Below the pieces are notes generated by a model, which was given only the letters and a program-made list of their open reading frames with translations, searched no databases and was not told the DNA's origin. From Dactylellina haptotyla (lineage: Eukaryota > Ascomycota > Orbiliomycetes > Orbiliales > Orbiliaceae), in NCBI GenBank assembly GCA_031310005.1, contig CM062382.1, forward strand, positions 1 through 64,000: a DNA stretch of 64,000 nucleotides, in the 5' to 3' direction. The stretch's first letter is position 1. Every line of letters begins with the position of its first letter. Positions 23,804 to 35,900 of the stretch are shown here, piece after piece. The translations under genes were made by a program, and so were the position numbers.

Positions 23804-25736
23804 CTTAGTGATCAATAGAATACTGATTTAAATCGATTTTGGCCGGTGGTGCTCGAGACACACATGCAAACACAACATAGGTAATACACCTCGTCGTGCC
23901 TTTTCTTGATGGTGCCAAGTACGCTGTTGAACACGAAGAATATTATCGACTCTCATTCACCTGAGCAAAGCTAGAAGCTCGAGCCTGAGTTCGTGGTATG
24001 TTGAGATGTCTCAAACGGATTTCAAACGTCCTTGATGTAATGGAACGAAGGAAGCACAACACGGCATATCCATTCGGTGAAGTCAACGGGCTTCGTACCA
24101 GGCTGAACGAACTCGGACGACACACCAACACATTTTCAGCCTCATACATTTTAAAGTACACTGATTCGGAGCCTTTATCAAAATCTTGGCAGGTTGGCAT
24201 CGGCAAGAATTGACTAGGTGAACTCCATGATGTATTAGCTCTGGAAAAACAAAGGCACCGTCCTGAATTTTAAGTCTTCAATCATCCCCATACTTGGGTG
24301 TGCCTCAGGGGGTGGTCAGTGCGGACAGAATGATCTATTTCAACATTGATTGATCTAAGTTAGTAGGAGGATGTATTATACTTGCATATGTGGCCGTTGA
24401 TTCCGTTTGCAGTCTTTCTTATCCACTTCCTCTCCGGCATATAGTATATTGCACAGAAGCAAAATATTTCACGATGTCAATAAACCAGCCATACCATGCT
24501 CTCTTTTGCGTTGTGCAGGCCGCAGGGAATAAAAATAGCCCAGCGCTAACCGAACCGGTGGGTATGCTTGCAATGGTCCCACAAAAACACGGCGCGGCTC
24601 AGCAGAAAAGTGTCCTAGCAGCTTGGCATTGCGTTTGTCTGCATGGAAAGCGAAGCCCAAAAAGAAACAGGCCAGAATATTGGCCCGTGGAGAGATGGTG
24701 CGGTGGCAGGAACTCTCGATCTATCGTGAAGATCCAAAATATAGATTATATACTGGGTGAGAGACAGCCACTTTGTCTAGATGTTAGAGATTCAACGTGT
24801 ACTGCATGTGCATCAGAGCCGCATATTGGTGGATAGAGCAGATATCTATAGATCCATAAGGTCGAGGTATATACTTCCGTTTTTCATGCTTGATACCTCA
24901 ATTGATAGCGTTTAGGACGATCCGGAAGCTTCGAAAGTTTCGAATCGCGTGCCTTGGTGCCTGAGCGGAAATAATTTACCCTGTTCCGCCGTATGCGGCT
25001 GGGGCAATGCTCGGCCGCCTGCGTGGTTTCTGCGATCTCCGTTTCTAATGTCCTGTTTGTCAGTTGTGGAGAAAGCTTCAAAGCTTGGACTGAGAGGAGG
25101 CGTTGGGTAGAGCTTCTCGATTGAGCACAGGCAACGCAAACAGTTCCACTTTGCTGTAACCTGGAAATGACGGTCCCGTTCCTGGAGGTGCACTAGCAGT
25201 AAACCTATATGGGATGCCCCCTGGCCTAAGGTTTTTGATGAATTTTCAATAGACCAAACTCGCCTCAGTTAGACGCGTTACTGATATGGATTTGAGGGCT
25301 CTTTCTATGCACGCCCGGCGATAGCTATCGATACGGCGGCCGAGTATGAGTGAACACGCATTTTTTTTCTTACCACCTCATACTTCCAATTCTGCTCGGA
25401 CACTAAACTTTTTGGGATGCCTGCTGCCCTGAGATCTTGGGCGGATATCAAGGGGCGAGAAAAATAAAAAGAAAATGCTCCTAGTGTATATGCATGAAAC
25501 TTTTTCATCACCAGCCTTCCAGTTATCGTGTGCGTTATAAATACCTGTGGTGGTACGCATGAGTCTCCAGTGAATACCCAGGTCCAACCACAACTTCCCA
25601 TCGTTTCGTTCGATATCCCAAACGATCGTTCATACTCGCAGAATACATTCGCTTTCGAGATTTAATCCTTTAATATCTGTATTTCTCGTTTATAACATTA
25701 ATACCTCGACTCATTTTCAAATCAACAAACTGAAAA
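23804..25736. other. Intergenic, no gene supported
   Basis: About 1.9 kb. An ATG-initiated frame at 24474-24836 (120 codons) and a minus-strand frame 25601-25305 (98 codons) have no domain, signal peptide or intron support. The last 200 bases, including GTTATAAATA near 25534, are presumed promoter for the secreted-protein gene at 25737. Confidence 0.45.
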
Positions 25737-26055
25737 ATGAAGTTCTTCAGCACCGCCGTTCTCATTAGGTTAGTTCACAGGTCGCGATAAGCCCCTCAAA
25801 ATTACAACTCAGCTTGCTAATGACTCAAAATTCTTTTTTCTCTACAGCGCTTTGGCTATGGGTGCCACTGCACAGAATGCAACTGCCACCGGCAATAATA
25901 GCGACGTCCCCCCCACCACCACCACCATACACCGGCGCTGCCTCGCAGCTAAACGTAGCCAGTGGTGCAACTGCCATGACATTCATGGAAGCAATGGCTT
26001 TCATGCTCACCATCTAAACGGGATAAAATCGATTCGTATACAATGGAAACCATAA
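25737..26055 (+). CDS. Short secreted protein gene with a suspected frameshift in a C7 tract
   Basis: Exon 1 (25737-25768) and exon 2 (from 25848) flank a 79-bp intron with a TGCTAATGAC branch region and CTACAG acceptor. They encode a clear signal peptide (MKFFSTAVLISALAMGATA) followed by a short Asn/Thr-rich stretch. As written, the frame then passes through seven Cs (25908-25914) into a Cys/His-rich sequence ending at 26055. The other frame after the C-run encodes a Pro run, then YTGAASQLNVASG and a hydrophobic C-terminus, stopping at 26017. That composition is what short fungal secreted or GPI-anchored proteins usually look like. Either the gene recently lost its original C-terminus through a one- or two-base change in the C-run, the assembly is wrong there, or the annotated frame is real. 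Function unknown. Confidence 0.6.
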
Positions 26056-26775
26056 TGTTTTCTTTCTTGGAAACTGAACTATCGACCACATGGGATATTG
26101 GCCGCGAAATTGTCACCTATTTTTGGACCCTTCTTTGTTTCGCTCACCTCAACCCAAAGGCTTTAACTATTGCTTCTTTAACCTGATCTTAAGCCCCTAG
26201 CGAAACTTCTTCTTCTTGTCTTCAGCATAACCTAACCTAGCTTCTTTCTTCTTCAACCTAACCATAAGAATACCCTCTCCTTATAGTCGCGGGTAGGGGT
26301 TCTGTATCTAATTATTTTTATCATTATTTACCTCGCTCTCACTCATACATAAATATCAGCTTGTAATAAATGAACAGGTCACCCCAGTTTCGACCAATCA
26401 GAAAATCGATACCGGGGGCCGTCCGCTTTAAAACTACCGGTTAAGGGTCGTATATTTGTAACGTTTTAACATCTACCTCTTTATATATAATTCTATTTTG
26501 AGGACTGATTAAACTATATTAAATCCCTCCAGTTACTAAATATAGCCCAATAATAAATAATAATATTAGTTCATGATCCTTTGCTAATGACCAATTTTAA
26601 TTTTTAAATTTAGTATTTTAGATCCAGGGGCTGTTTTGTGATAAGTTTTCGCTGAAGTTTACATAGTATCTGGTGGATTCAATCATATGTTTCACGAACC
26701 CATACTTCTTAGACCACCATACCCATAACTACTAGAAGGGCGCTGTTGACTCTCCCGGCCTTATCAGCTACTAAT
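26056..26775. other. Intergenic, AT-rich, possible transposon-derived fragment
   Basis: No gene. Around 26370-26420 there is a sequence with CGACCAATCAGAAAA next to GGGGGCCGTCC, reminiscent of the terminal repeats of fungal pogo-type DNA transposons. No matching inverted end was found, so this is only a hint. CT-rich and AACCTAACC-like stretches lie at 26200-26275. Confidence 0.3.
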
Positions 26776-28326
26776 TTACTCTAGCAACCCATACTTCTTA
26801 GGGCCAATGCTTTGTGGGTACCAGAAGACTTGGTCTTTGTCCCACACATTCTTCAACTCTGTCAATTTTTGGTACTGAGGGCCAAAATAAAGCCTGTGGG
26901 CTTCAGCTCTTGATAGCTGGGGATCATGAGAGTTCAGATATGCGCCATCTATAGGCCTCCTAACAGCTTTATCCAAGCCTGCTATGAGATTGATAGCATC
27001 CTTGTTTGATTTCTCGGTCAAATTGATAATGGTGGAGAGCATATCAAAGCCCCAGAGAGCGGTACGTCGACCGAAACTGTTCTCCTTCAACTTGTCTTTA
27101 TTCATACTAGTACTCTCGCGGCCACCGCTGAGAAGGATCAAGATGTCCCAGGGTGTTTGGGTCGCTATCGCAGGATTTTGACCTGTGCTGTTCAAGTAAT
27201 TGAAAAGGCTCTTCATTGTCTCCAGTCGCAGAGGAGCGGCTGCCTCTGTCATGAGACTTTTCGCATAGAAAGCTCTGCGTTGCTGAGTGCCACCGACCTC
27301 TGGAACCGTGATCGACTCGCTTTCGGCGGCGTATTTGAGGGTATCGACCCAACCCTTCACGCTGACATCGGTCTCGTCGGGTCTCGGTAGCCTCTTCAAA
27401 AGTGGTGCGAAGAGAGTGTCAAACTCCTTCTGACTTTTACCGTAGTACGCGCCGTACAGGTGGATTCCTTCTTTTCTACTTGACAAGGATATGAGTAATC
27501 CGAGTTGTTTGGGTGCCTTCTCCCCAAAATTTGTGATTTCGTTGAACGCCGCGGCTGATTCGTCAACGCTGAGACCCTTAAACCAGTACGAATAAACGAC
27601 ATTACTTTCAGAGGCAGCATATGTCTTAAAGTAAAAATTTGTGATGATACCAAAACTCGCTGATGCGCCCCTTAGAGCCCAAAACAGGTCATTGTTAAAA
27701 CTTTTATTCGCTTTCGTAATCTTACCGTCAGCGGTAACCACTTCAACCTCAACGGTCTGATCCACCGTGAGGCCCCAGAGTCGATTCGTCCAACCCGCCC
27801 CACCGTTAGCGTGACCTCCGATACCGACATCAGGGCAGGTTCCCATCGGCATGGCGCGCTTTCCTTGATCGTAAAGCTTTTGAGCGACGTTCCCGAGTCT
27901 GGCACCGCCTCCTATTCGGACCAACTGCGTTTTAGAGTCGTAAACGACATCGTGGAAGCTCTGCAAGTCGACGACAATCGCACCGTCACCGAGACATTGG
28001 GCGTTATAAGAATGGCCACCGCCCCGGGGGGTGACTTTCACACCGAATTGTCTCGCGCATTTGACTGTCGCGGAGATATGTTGAGGCGTCGTGGGGAGGG
28101 TTATAACGGCGGGGCCGATACTAGATTGCATTCGAGTATTGAGCGGTGTTGCGAGTTCTTTGAAACCAGCTGCGGACTGGAAGACAGCGGGGACTGCAGC
28201 TGCCTGCAGGCAGTCATTGAGAGCCGATTGTGCCTTTGGCTTCAAAAGAATTCCTTGCTCTGTAGGTATCGCAGAAACGACAACCAGTAAAGGCAGAAAC
28301 TCAAGAATAAATGTAATACCAACCAT
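26776..28326 (-). CDS. Secreted FAD-linked oxidase (berberine-bridge / AA7 type)
   Basis: Intronless, 516 residues from the ATG at 28326. The frame is open 35 codons further upstream, but only this Met begins a good signal peptide (hydrophobic to about residue 19, then AIPTEQG). PCMH-type FAD domain: RGGGHSYNAQ with His about 105, and MGTCPDVGIGGHANGG with Cys about 164. These are the two residues that carry the bicovalent 8-alpha-histidyl/6-S-cysteinyl flavin in glucooligosaccharide oxidase-like enzymes. A substrate-binding middle region follows, then the BBE C-terminal motif (YFGPQYQKL..VFWYPQSIG). The likely reaction is oxidation of a sugar or another secreted-pathway substrate with O2 giving H2O2; the substrate cannot be read from sequence. 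No neighbouring biosynthetic genes suggest a metabolite cluster. Confidence 0.9.
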   Translation of the reverse strand: MVGITFILEFLPLLVVVSAIPTEQGILLKPKAQSALNDCLQAAAVPAVFQSAAGFKELATPLNTRMQSSIGPAVITLPTTPQHISATVKCARQFGVKVTPRGGGHSYNAQCLGDGAIVVDLQSFHDVVYDSKTQLVRIGGGARLGNVAQKLYDQGKRAMPMGTCPDVGIGGHANGGAGWTNRLWGLTVDQTVEVEVVTADGKITKANKSFNNDLFWALRGASASFGIITNFYFKTYAASESNVVYSYWFKGLSVDESAAAFNEITNFGEKAPKQLGLLISLSSRKEGIHLYGAYYGKSQKEFDTLFAPLLKRLPRPDETDVSVKGWVDTLKYAAESESITVPEVGGTQQRRAFYAKSLMTEAAAPLRLETMKSLFNYLNSTGQNPAIATQTPWDILILLSGGRESTSMNKDKLKENSFGRRTALWGFDMLSTIINLTEKSNKDAINLIAGLDKAVRRPIDGAYLNSHDPQLSRAEAHRLYFGPQYQKLTELKNVWDKDQVFWYPQSIGPKKYGLLE

Positions 28327-29559
28327 CGTGAAGCTATATTCGAGATATTGTTGTGCTGATTTGTAAAAGTTGATTACTGTAGCGGAATCTTCAAAGGCTA
28401 ACGCGGTGGAGCTCAATATATGTATAAACATTTTTACGCTTCACCATAACCTCCCCGGTCTTGCGTCTTGATGATGATGCAGAATTGGAAGGTCTGGAAC
28501 CATACTCTTGCGGAATTTGAACCTGATCACAACGTTTCAAGTTGTAGCTCGTCCGCGTTGGAACTATGGCGGGGTTGGTGTACGACAATACAACGAGGAA
28601 GGTACCCAACGGTAAAACGCGCCCTCAACTTCTCGATCGGGATGCGTTTACCCAAACTAGAGGAGTACTCGAACAGCTAGCTACGCAACCTGCGCCAATA
28701 AAACGCCACTGGGCCGCAGAATCTAAAGTCACGGTCCGTTCCATATTGCGTAACTGTTTTTCATGCGTGCTTGTCGGCAGGTAAATATCGCCTCCTTGTT
28801 GCGACATTTCGCTTCACTTGCGAGATTCGGTATGCGGATACAGAAGCGAAGCCAAGCAAACAATTCACCGACCTTCTTCGCAGTTTCCGAATTACAATCA
28901 CAATCGGATTTAAGACTTTGAATTCTCATAATGTCATATGTTTGGGAGCCGAGAGGTACAGCTGGTTTCGTTTCCCAGTGCGTCATCGGGATCTATACTT
29001 TGTATACGCCGTCGTCATCATATCGAATACTTGCGAGGTTGGGTGAATTAGCCGTAGAGCCAAGGTCAGAAAATATGGCTACGGAGCCGACCCAGGAGCC
29101 GTGGTAGATTGATAAAACGTATGGTAGAATGCTTCACTATGGATGTATATATCTGGTTTTGGGCTAGCTAGAAAAACTTGATCGTCGGCACCATTATCAA
29201 TAGTCCTATCTCAACAACTAGAGAACTTATTTTGAGACTCCTGAATATACTATCATTGTATAAACCATAAATTATAAAACAAAAAATTAAAAAGAGTCTA
29301 ATTCTTGTTTGAATTTGTATTGGATTAAGTGCCTGGCTCCAGCAACTCAAACCTCTTAGATTGTTCCTACGGCTAGACTGGTCTGGCAGGCCAGACAACA
29401 CAAAACTTTTGCTTTGTGTTGTATCTGCTTTCGAGAACAGACTAGACTAGCATATTTTCTACAAAGTAGTCTAAAGTAATGTGCTAAATAATGTATTTCA
29501 ATATATAAAAAATCTAAGAAAAATCTGTGATGTATTAAAATCCTTCGATTTATAGATTA
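28327..29559. other. Intergenic, no gene supported
   Basis: About 1.2 kb between the oxidase promoter and the 3' end of the Clr5-ankyrin gene. AT-rich towards 29200-29560. Short frames only. Confidence 0.5.
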
Positions 29560-32500
29560 CTAATTGGGGTTCCAATCCATAAATTTTCTAGATACGCTAG
29601 GAGTAGAATCCCTGTAATAATAGTGGTTAGTAAATGACTATTAGATATTGCGGAGGGACTAAAATAATGATTCTCGACTTCTCTTACCTCGTACTAGATA
29701 TGATTTTGTGGTATGCGTCTTCGATTAAGTGGCATATATTAATATGTCCAGATTTGCAGGCTGCCTTGCTAGCTAAGTCCAAATTCGCCACTGCGCCTTT
29801 ATTTATTAATGCCTGTACAATATCAAGTCGCCCAGTTGAGGCTGCGGCTTCGATAAAGGTGAATTTATTCGCTAGGATATGATTGACGTTAAAGCCATCC
29901 AGATTTAGGAGCTTCTCCGCTTTGTATAAATTGGCCAGGGCTATCGGGACGTAAAGCATTTGCTCGATTAACTCCATAGAGGCATCTGGCTTTGCGAAAT
30001 ACGTTGCCAGAATAGTGTCGAAGGTTTGGATATCACTACTCCATATTGCCTCTTGCAGTATCATCTCCGTGACCGCGGCAGCGCCGTGTGATGTAATAAT
30101 TGCGTCAACGACCTTATGCTGATTTAGATTCACGGCGTGACGGAGCAGAGCCTGCGCTTGTTTTAAACATAGTTCGTTGATATGGGGTATCCAAATAACC
30201 ATCAGGTTTCTAACGAATAGGGTGTCTGAAACCGAGATTGCCCATTGGAGAACATATTGAAGACCCGTCAAGTTCCCATTCTTAACCTGACTATTCAAGT
30301 CTCGAAGTTTCGATAAACCTCGCGCTAAGTTCAGCCTCCTACTGGGATCCTGGGATCCCCATAGTGGGTCGTCAAGATCAGAGACCATACAGGCTTTCTC
30401 CCATTCGGCCCACGTTTGATCAGCCTCAGAATTCTTTGCAGGGAATATAGGGCGCTCAAGTCGATTGAATAAAGGCCTCAATTCGGACATTGGGAGTGTC
30501 ATATCAGTTGAGACTTCCAGAAGATCTGTGTAACTAGCACCTACGTAAATGCTAAACACCTGCTCTAGAAATGGTAGAATCGATTTTATTTTACCAATGT
30601 CAGTATGATTCCACGGCCCAGCGTTAATATAAACACTGATTATCTTCTCATAGGTGTCAAGTTCTACGCTGATCCCAGCACTCCGTATTCGTGGTGAAAT
30701 GAGAGTGAACCAGAGTCTTATTTCATGCCGGAGATTGTCATGATCAGCTGAAATCACATCGATGCAATCGAATATTTGTGATTTATTTGCTTCATAGCTC
30801 TGAAATCTTTCGTACCAGGAGTGTTGCTGATTGAAGAGAGGTTTGTAGGCTCCGATTTGACGTTCGGCAACTTCGGCCTTTTCTCGCTCGATCTTCGCCT
30901 TTACCTGGGCATATAGTTCTGAGATCGTGTTGGTAAGCCTAGGCCCTACGCTTTCGAAGAAATCCTTGATATCTCCCCATCTATTAAAATAGCGCCTGAC
31001 AACCGTGATGAGTTGAAAGGCATCAGCTCCACAATCTAGGAGTATATTGACGCACTCTCGACGGCGCATCTCGGCTGCGAGGCAAAGCGCAGTACGTTCG
31101 TAGATCTGAACTTCAATATTGATGTCAATATCTAGAGTTTCAGATTTGAGTAACTGCCGAAGAGTCTGAGGGTGATCGCCAACAATGGCGTACAAGTGTA
31201 ATATGGAGGTGTCAACTTCGGAAAATTGCATTTTTTGTATAGCTTCTTCGGTGTGCTGAAGCAACATAGATATGATGGATGTGTTCGGTAGCATTAGAGC
31301 GAGGTGCAGGGAGTTCTTCGCTGTAGGATTCAAAAGGTTGGTGGAAATTTTGAGGAGGCTTCGCGCCCACGGGTATCCTAGGTCTATCAGACGCTCAATA
31401 TAGTCGCGGCTAAAATTGAGGCCCCGGGCACAACCATTTTCACAAATTTTATCTTGAGCCCCTCGCTCTAGAAGCTCTCGAACCATATTCTCGTCCCCTA
31501 CCATTACAGCGGTAAGAAGAAGTGATGAAGAAATTTCAGAGAAAGGAGGCGTATTGACGTCGAAATTTCTTATTAGAAAAGAACATACGTGGCCCTGTTG
31601 TCGCTCCATAGCAAATTGATTAGCCGTAGCTATGACCCGGTGGCGATTAGACCTCCAGCGGCTCGAAGAGTCTGTGTCGCCATCATATATGCCAAGAATC
31701 AGGACTATGAGATCCTTCACCCCTGTCCGTGCGGCCCCATAGAGCAAATGAATGGCCAGATTACCAACCATTGTGTGTTCGATCTCCAAGAACTTGCCTA
31801 TGATGGCTATATGGTGGCGGAAAGCACCCGAAGTCACGATATTGTCGACGTATTCCTCTTGAGCATTTTTGTCATCAATGTTATTTCCTAGCCGGATCAT
31901 AACTGTTTTCAAAATATCGATTAGCCTGTCTAGTGGCAGATCGTGATCCTGCAGGCCAAGACACCATTTCTGGAGCATCTGCTGGCTCGTTTTCACTCGT
32001 GAGGGTACCATGATATTCTCCGATCTGAATTTCGAGTCCCCTGAAAACGGAATATTAGGCCTATAAAAAACATCTGATCATAATTTGCATCATTAGTTCC
32101 CTTCTGGATTATTTAAAATTGAATTAAATACCTCTTAAAAAGTTGACCTTAGCTTCCTCAAGAATAGAGATGAGGCTATACGAGGGATATATCTGATCTA
32201 GAGGACTTGCATATTGCGTCCATATTGCCCCGATAGCGTAGCTATCATATCTCGGTGGTGATGGACTTCGTTCGTTCGGGCTGATATAACCTCTACTGGA
32301 ATTATCGAAGATAGAATATTGAAAGTCAAATTCTGTTTCTGCGATAGCCAGCATATCTTCCATGTGGAGGCTAATGACGGGCGACGACTGTGATCGATTC
32401 ATTTTGTTATCCGGAGAGGTGTCGCGTTCTTCAGCCGACTCAACAATATGGAAGTTATCTGCATCTTCCATTCTGACTTCGCTACCTGTATCTGCTAGAT

Positions 32501-32974
32501 CATCCACTGGCTGCGGAGATGGTGATCTAACTATCCATCCTGAAGATTGCATTGAATCCTCCAATTCGGGAATGTGTGATACATTACGATACAGAGACTT
32601 TGCTTTTTGGATCTGTTTCTTACTTAATCGCTTTCCATGCAAACTCACGATCGATCCTTTACTCCGACGTCTGCGTTGTTCCAAAATTTGCAACACAGTG
32701 GGCCAGTAGAGCTTCGCATCGCTTGCGTTCTTCCTAAAACCCCAAAGCTTAAGACGCCTTTCGAATTGGTACTTGCTGTAATGCCAATGTAAGATCAGCT
32801 TGAGTTTATGCTACGCATTTTGGCTCCTCGTGGCTTCTAAACTTACGAGGCTTCGAAATTATATTCTTTATCGGCCATAACAGCCATAACATCCGACAGC
32901 GATTTGTTATCCACCACATAAAGCCTTTCTATGACTGCCTTCAACTCTTCAAACCGTTCCGATAGAGAAGCCAT
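29560..32974 (-). CDS. Clr5-domain ankyrin repeat protein
   Basis: Exons 32974-32847, 32775-32132, 32040-29688 and 29611-29560 give 1,058 residues. The N-terminus (about 1-75, across intron 1) matches the fungal Clr5 domain: an IERLYVVDNKSLSDVM helix, KYQFERRLKLWGFRKN, then ILEQRRRRSKGS. An acidic, Ser/Pro-rich linker follows, then a long alpha-helical region and ankyrin-like repeats (for example TALCLAAEMRRRECVNILLDCGAD, shown here in part: CLAAEMRRRECVNILL; and at the C-terminus IEAAASTGRLDIVQALI). Clr5 is a presumed DNA- or protein-binding module named after S. pombe Clr5, a silencing factor; the role here is unknown. The last intron (29687-29612) has GTAAGA, a perfect TACTAAC branch site and TTACAG. 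It replaces the TAA that stops the unspliced frame with a short tail ending MDWNPN. Confidence 0.85.
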
Positions 32975-35900
32975 AGCGTCTAGTGGGGAAACTAAGTAGA
33001 TTTGTGTAAGTGACTGTTGATGATAGTATCAAGTATTCTGTGTTAACCACCGAAGCCTTTTTCTCGAACACGGGTGGAGGAGCAGCCTGCTTAAATATCA
33101 GCTGATTTAGGTCGGACGCAGAAAAAGAAAGTTAAAATAAGGTCCAAAAAATGTAGCCTTGAAATCAGTTCCCATTCTGGAACACAGATCAATAATCTTC
33201 ATTTGCGTTGCTGTTGTCTAAGGCAAGGCAAACGTACTTCTGCCTTTCAATGTTCCAGATCACACGTCACGCGTATTCAGATAATAAGAATTCCAATCTC
33301 AGAACGTGAGCTTAGCCAATCTCTTTGTGTAGCCAAAAATGTTTTATTTTATATCACCACATTTAGCTCTAGTTCCGGTGCTAAGAACATGCCACCGTAC
33401 ACCACGGAAAATGTCCTCAACTCTAGGACTACGGTTCTTCGATAGGAAAACTCGCGCCGTAGTGTTGAATAAGGGCTGGTAATTCGACTAGTAGAGCTCT
33501 CGGATATTATCTTATAGTGATCCAATAAATACTTGCATAGTTCATTAGCAATGACTTAGGTATAAATTAACAAGACTAGGGACAAATTGTTGACTAGATT
33601 TTACTTAATCGATTAGCGGATATGATAGGCTATTAATATTCAGTTCTGTAGATAAACATCTAGAAGCGGTAGGGTTGGACGCGGGATTTTGGGAACAACA
33701 CTTTAGAACACAATTTTGGGAGCGAGATTTCGGGAGCGAGATTTCGGGAACAAGATTTTGGGAACAAGATTTTGGGAACAAGATTTTGGGAACAAGATTT
33801 TGGAAAGATTCCGAGTTTGGTGTAGTTTGCTTCGGCTTGGCGTGCGAAAACACGAACAACACAAACCAATACGAGACCGATGTAATCACTATTAAAACAG
33901 GCATACCATTACCCTTCAAATCAAGGAAGCTTTGGGCACTAATTTACACTTCTACTACATTAAAGAACTTTCCGCATTGCATTACAAGCCCTCTGGTATC
34001 CCAGATCATCATAAGAACAAGCCTACCAAATCCTAAGACTATCAGCGTTCATATATCTCTTTTCAGAATACCTACTCTCGCAGCTGCGTGTGATAACCAG
34101 GGAATGAAGTCCCAATCGATATCTTTTGACTATATCAGGGATAATGGATTTGAAAAGGTTTGGAAATTATTTCACCGCTAGCGGATCAGTAGGATGGTTG
34201 AGTATTAACATCAGATATTCACACAACAGGGAATACGGAGGATGCTCGTCGATATCTTTCACGTTGGTGCCTGGGTCGCCAGTAGCAAGCCATCTCAGGA
34301 GCCATCCTTCCAGATTCCAGCTGATGGCAGCGGTCTTCTCGGCGCTGAATTTATTACGCCGTCAGCTCAGAGATCCAGCGACCTACTTTCTCCAATAGAC
34401 CGATACATTAACGAAACATCGAAGGAGGAGCCATGGAGTATTTGCAATGTTGCCGCAAACGTCCGTCAAAATCCCTGATGATCTCAGGGTTAGGAATCAA
34501 GTGCCGAAATAGAGGGGTCTAGCTCAATCGGCCATACCCGTCCTGTCTAGTTCCGCTCCCTATATCTATCTGAACCACTTCATGGTCTTATAACCCGTCT
34601 GGCCCATGGTGTTATTTACCTTGCCTCTGGCAATTCAACCAAAATCACTTTTCATTATCCATCTCGAATTGAACGGTTGAAGCTACAATAAAGTCAATTC
34701 TAGTAAAACCGGTTCCTTTACCCATAGCATATTGGGGGTTAATTTAAAATTCTAGTTGGTTTGCAGAAAATATATTTGGACTTCCTCTTCTATTATCCTT
34801 CCTCCTTGATCGCACTTAATCAATCCCTCAAAATTACGGCGTTTTTAACCAAGGTTTTATATAAAAACTAAATAGTGTATATTTTTAGTGCCACAACCCC
34901 CTTTGCACTATATCGTGGTTAGACTATCTGTTATAAACTATTTCTTCTTAGGCAGCTTAGGAATCAACTTTGCAATCCCTAGGTTGTATTTGTTTTACGT
35001 CAGGCACTGTTCGCAAGAGATTACGAAGGCCTGCACCACATGGGAGAGTTTCTATATTAAGGAAAACATTTAATTGAATTAGCGAGCGATCTTTCTAGGT
35101 ATAAACGCTATTGCACTTTTATTTATATAAAAAAGATTGGATTATAGAATGAAGTTGCCCCATACAGTAGCCCAATCATTAATGGGTAAATAGTTGAATA
35201 GAAATTCTGTACTTATAAATAATTGTTGATGGGCGAGATCGATGTGTTGATGTTGTTGTAATTTGGGCGTAGGGCTGCGAGTCTTTGTCAAGCTTTGGGA
35301 GCACCATGCGGCCTCACATCTTCCTGCTATATGATATTTATATATAATTGCCTGTTAAATGCTCTTCAGCCCTTTACGGTTCAACTGGATCTTGTTAGAG
35401 ACCTTGAGGGCTCAGGTACGCAATACCAGGTCTCTGATAGAGCTCATTCTGTCCCTCATAGGAGCGAGCTAGTGTAGTGCATGACAACGAATGAAACCTA
35501 GGACATGGCGAATGTGTTATAATTAGTATTCATTCTAGAACATTTTGTATGGAAGCGGATATATATCATAACATTGTTATTTGATAAGAGTGATTTTACT
35601 AACCAACTAGAGTCGTTCCCTCAGAAAGTCCACTACCCTTCAACGGATATGAGACACATTGGTTACCATAAGTCGCGAGGGGCCTGCTTCCATCGCATAG
35701 TCTGCTCACCGAGCCTTTTGGACCTACAATCTCTGCTATTGCATATTGGGTGATAGATCCGCGTGACTCAATCATCTCTGGGATCAAAGTAAAATACCTA
35801 CAACATTCTTCATAGGTCCTGCGCAATAATTATTCCCGACCGTATAACCCACAGATTTATAGATTTGGAACCCCAATCCGGCGCTAAGGACACCACTTAG

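Noticed and set aside
26370-26420. Possible terminal repeat of a pogo-type DNA transposon
   Set aside because: Only one end-like sequence was seen; no inverted partner, target duplication or transposase remnant. Kept only as a remark.
33675-34181. Plus-strand 168-codon frame through the minisatellite
   Set aside because: Open only because the 14-bp units happen to lack stops; no gene features.
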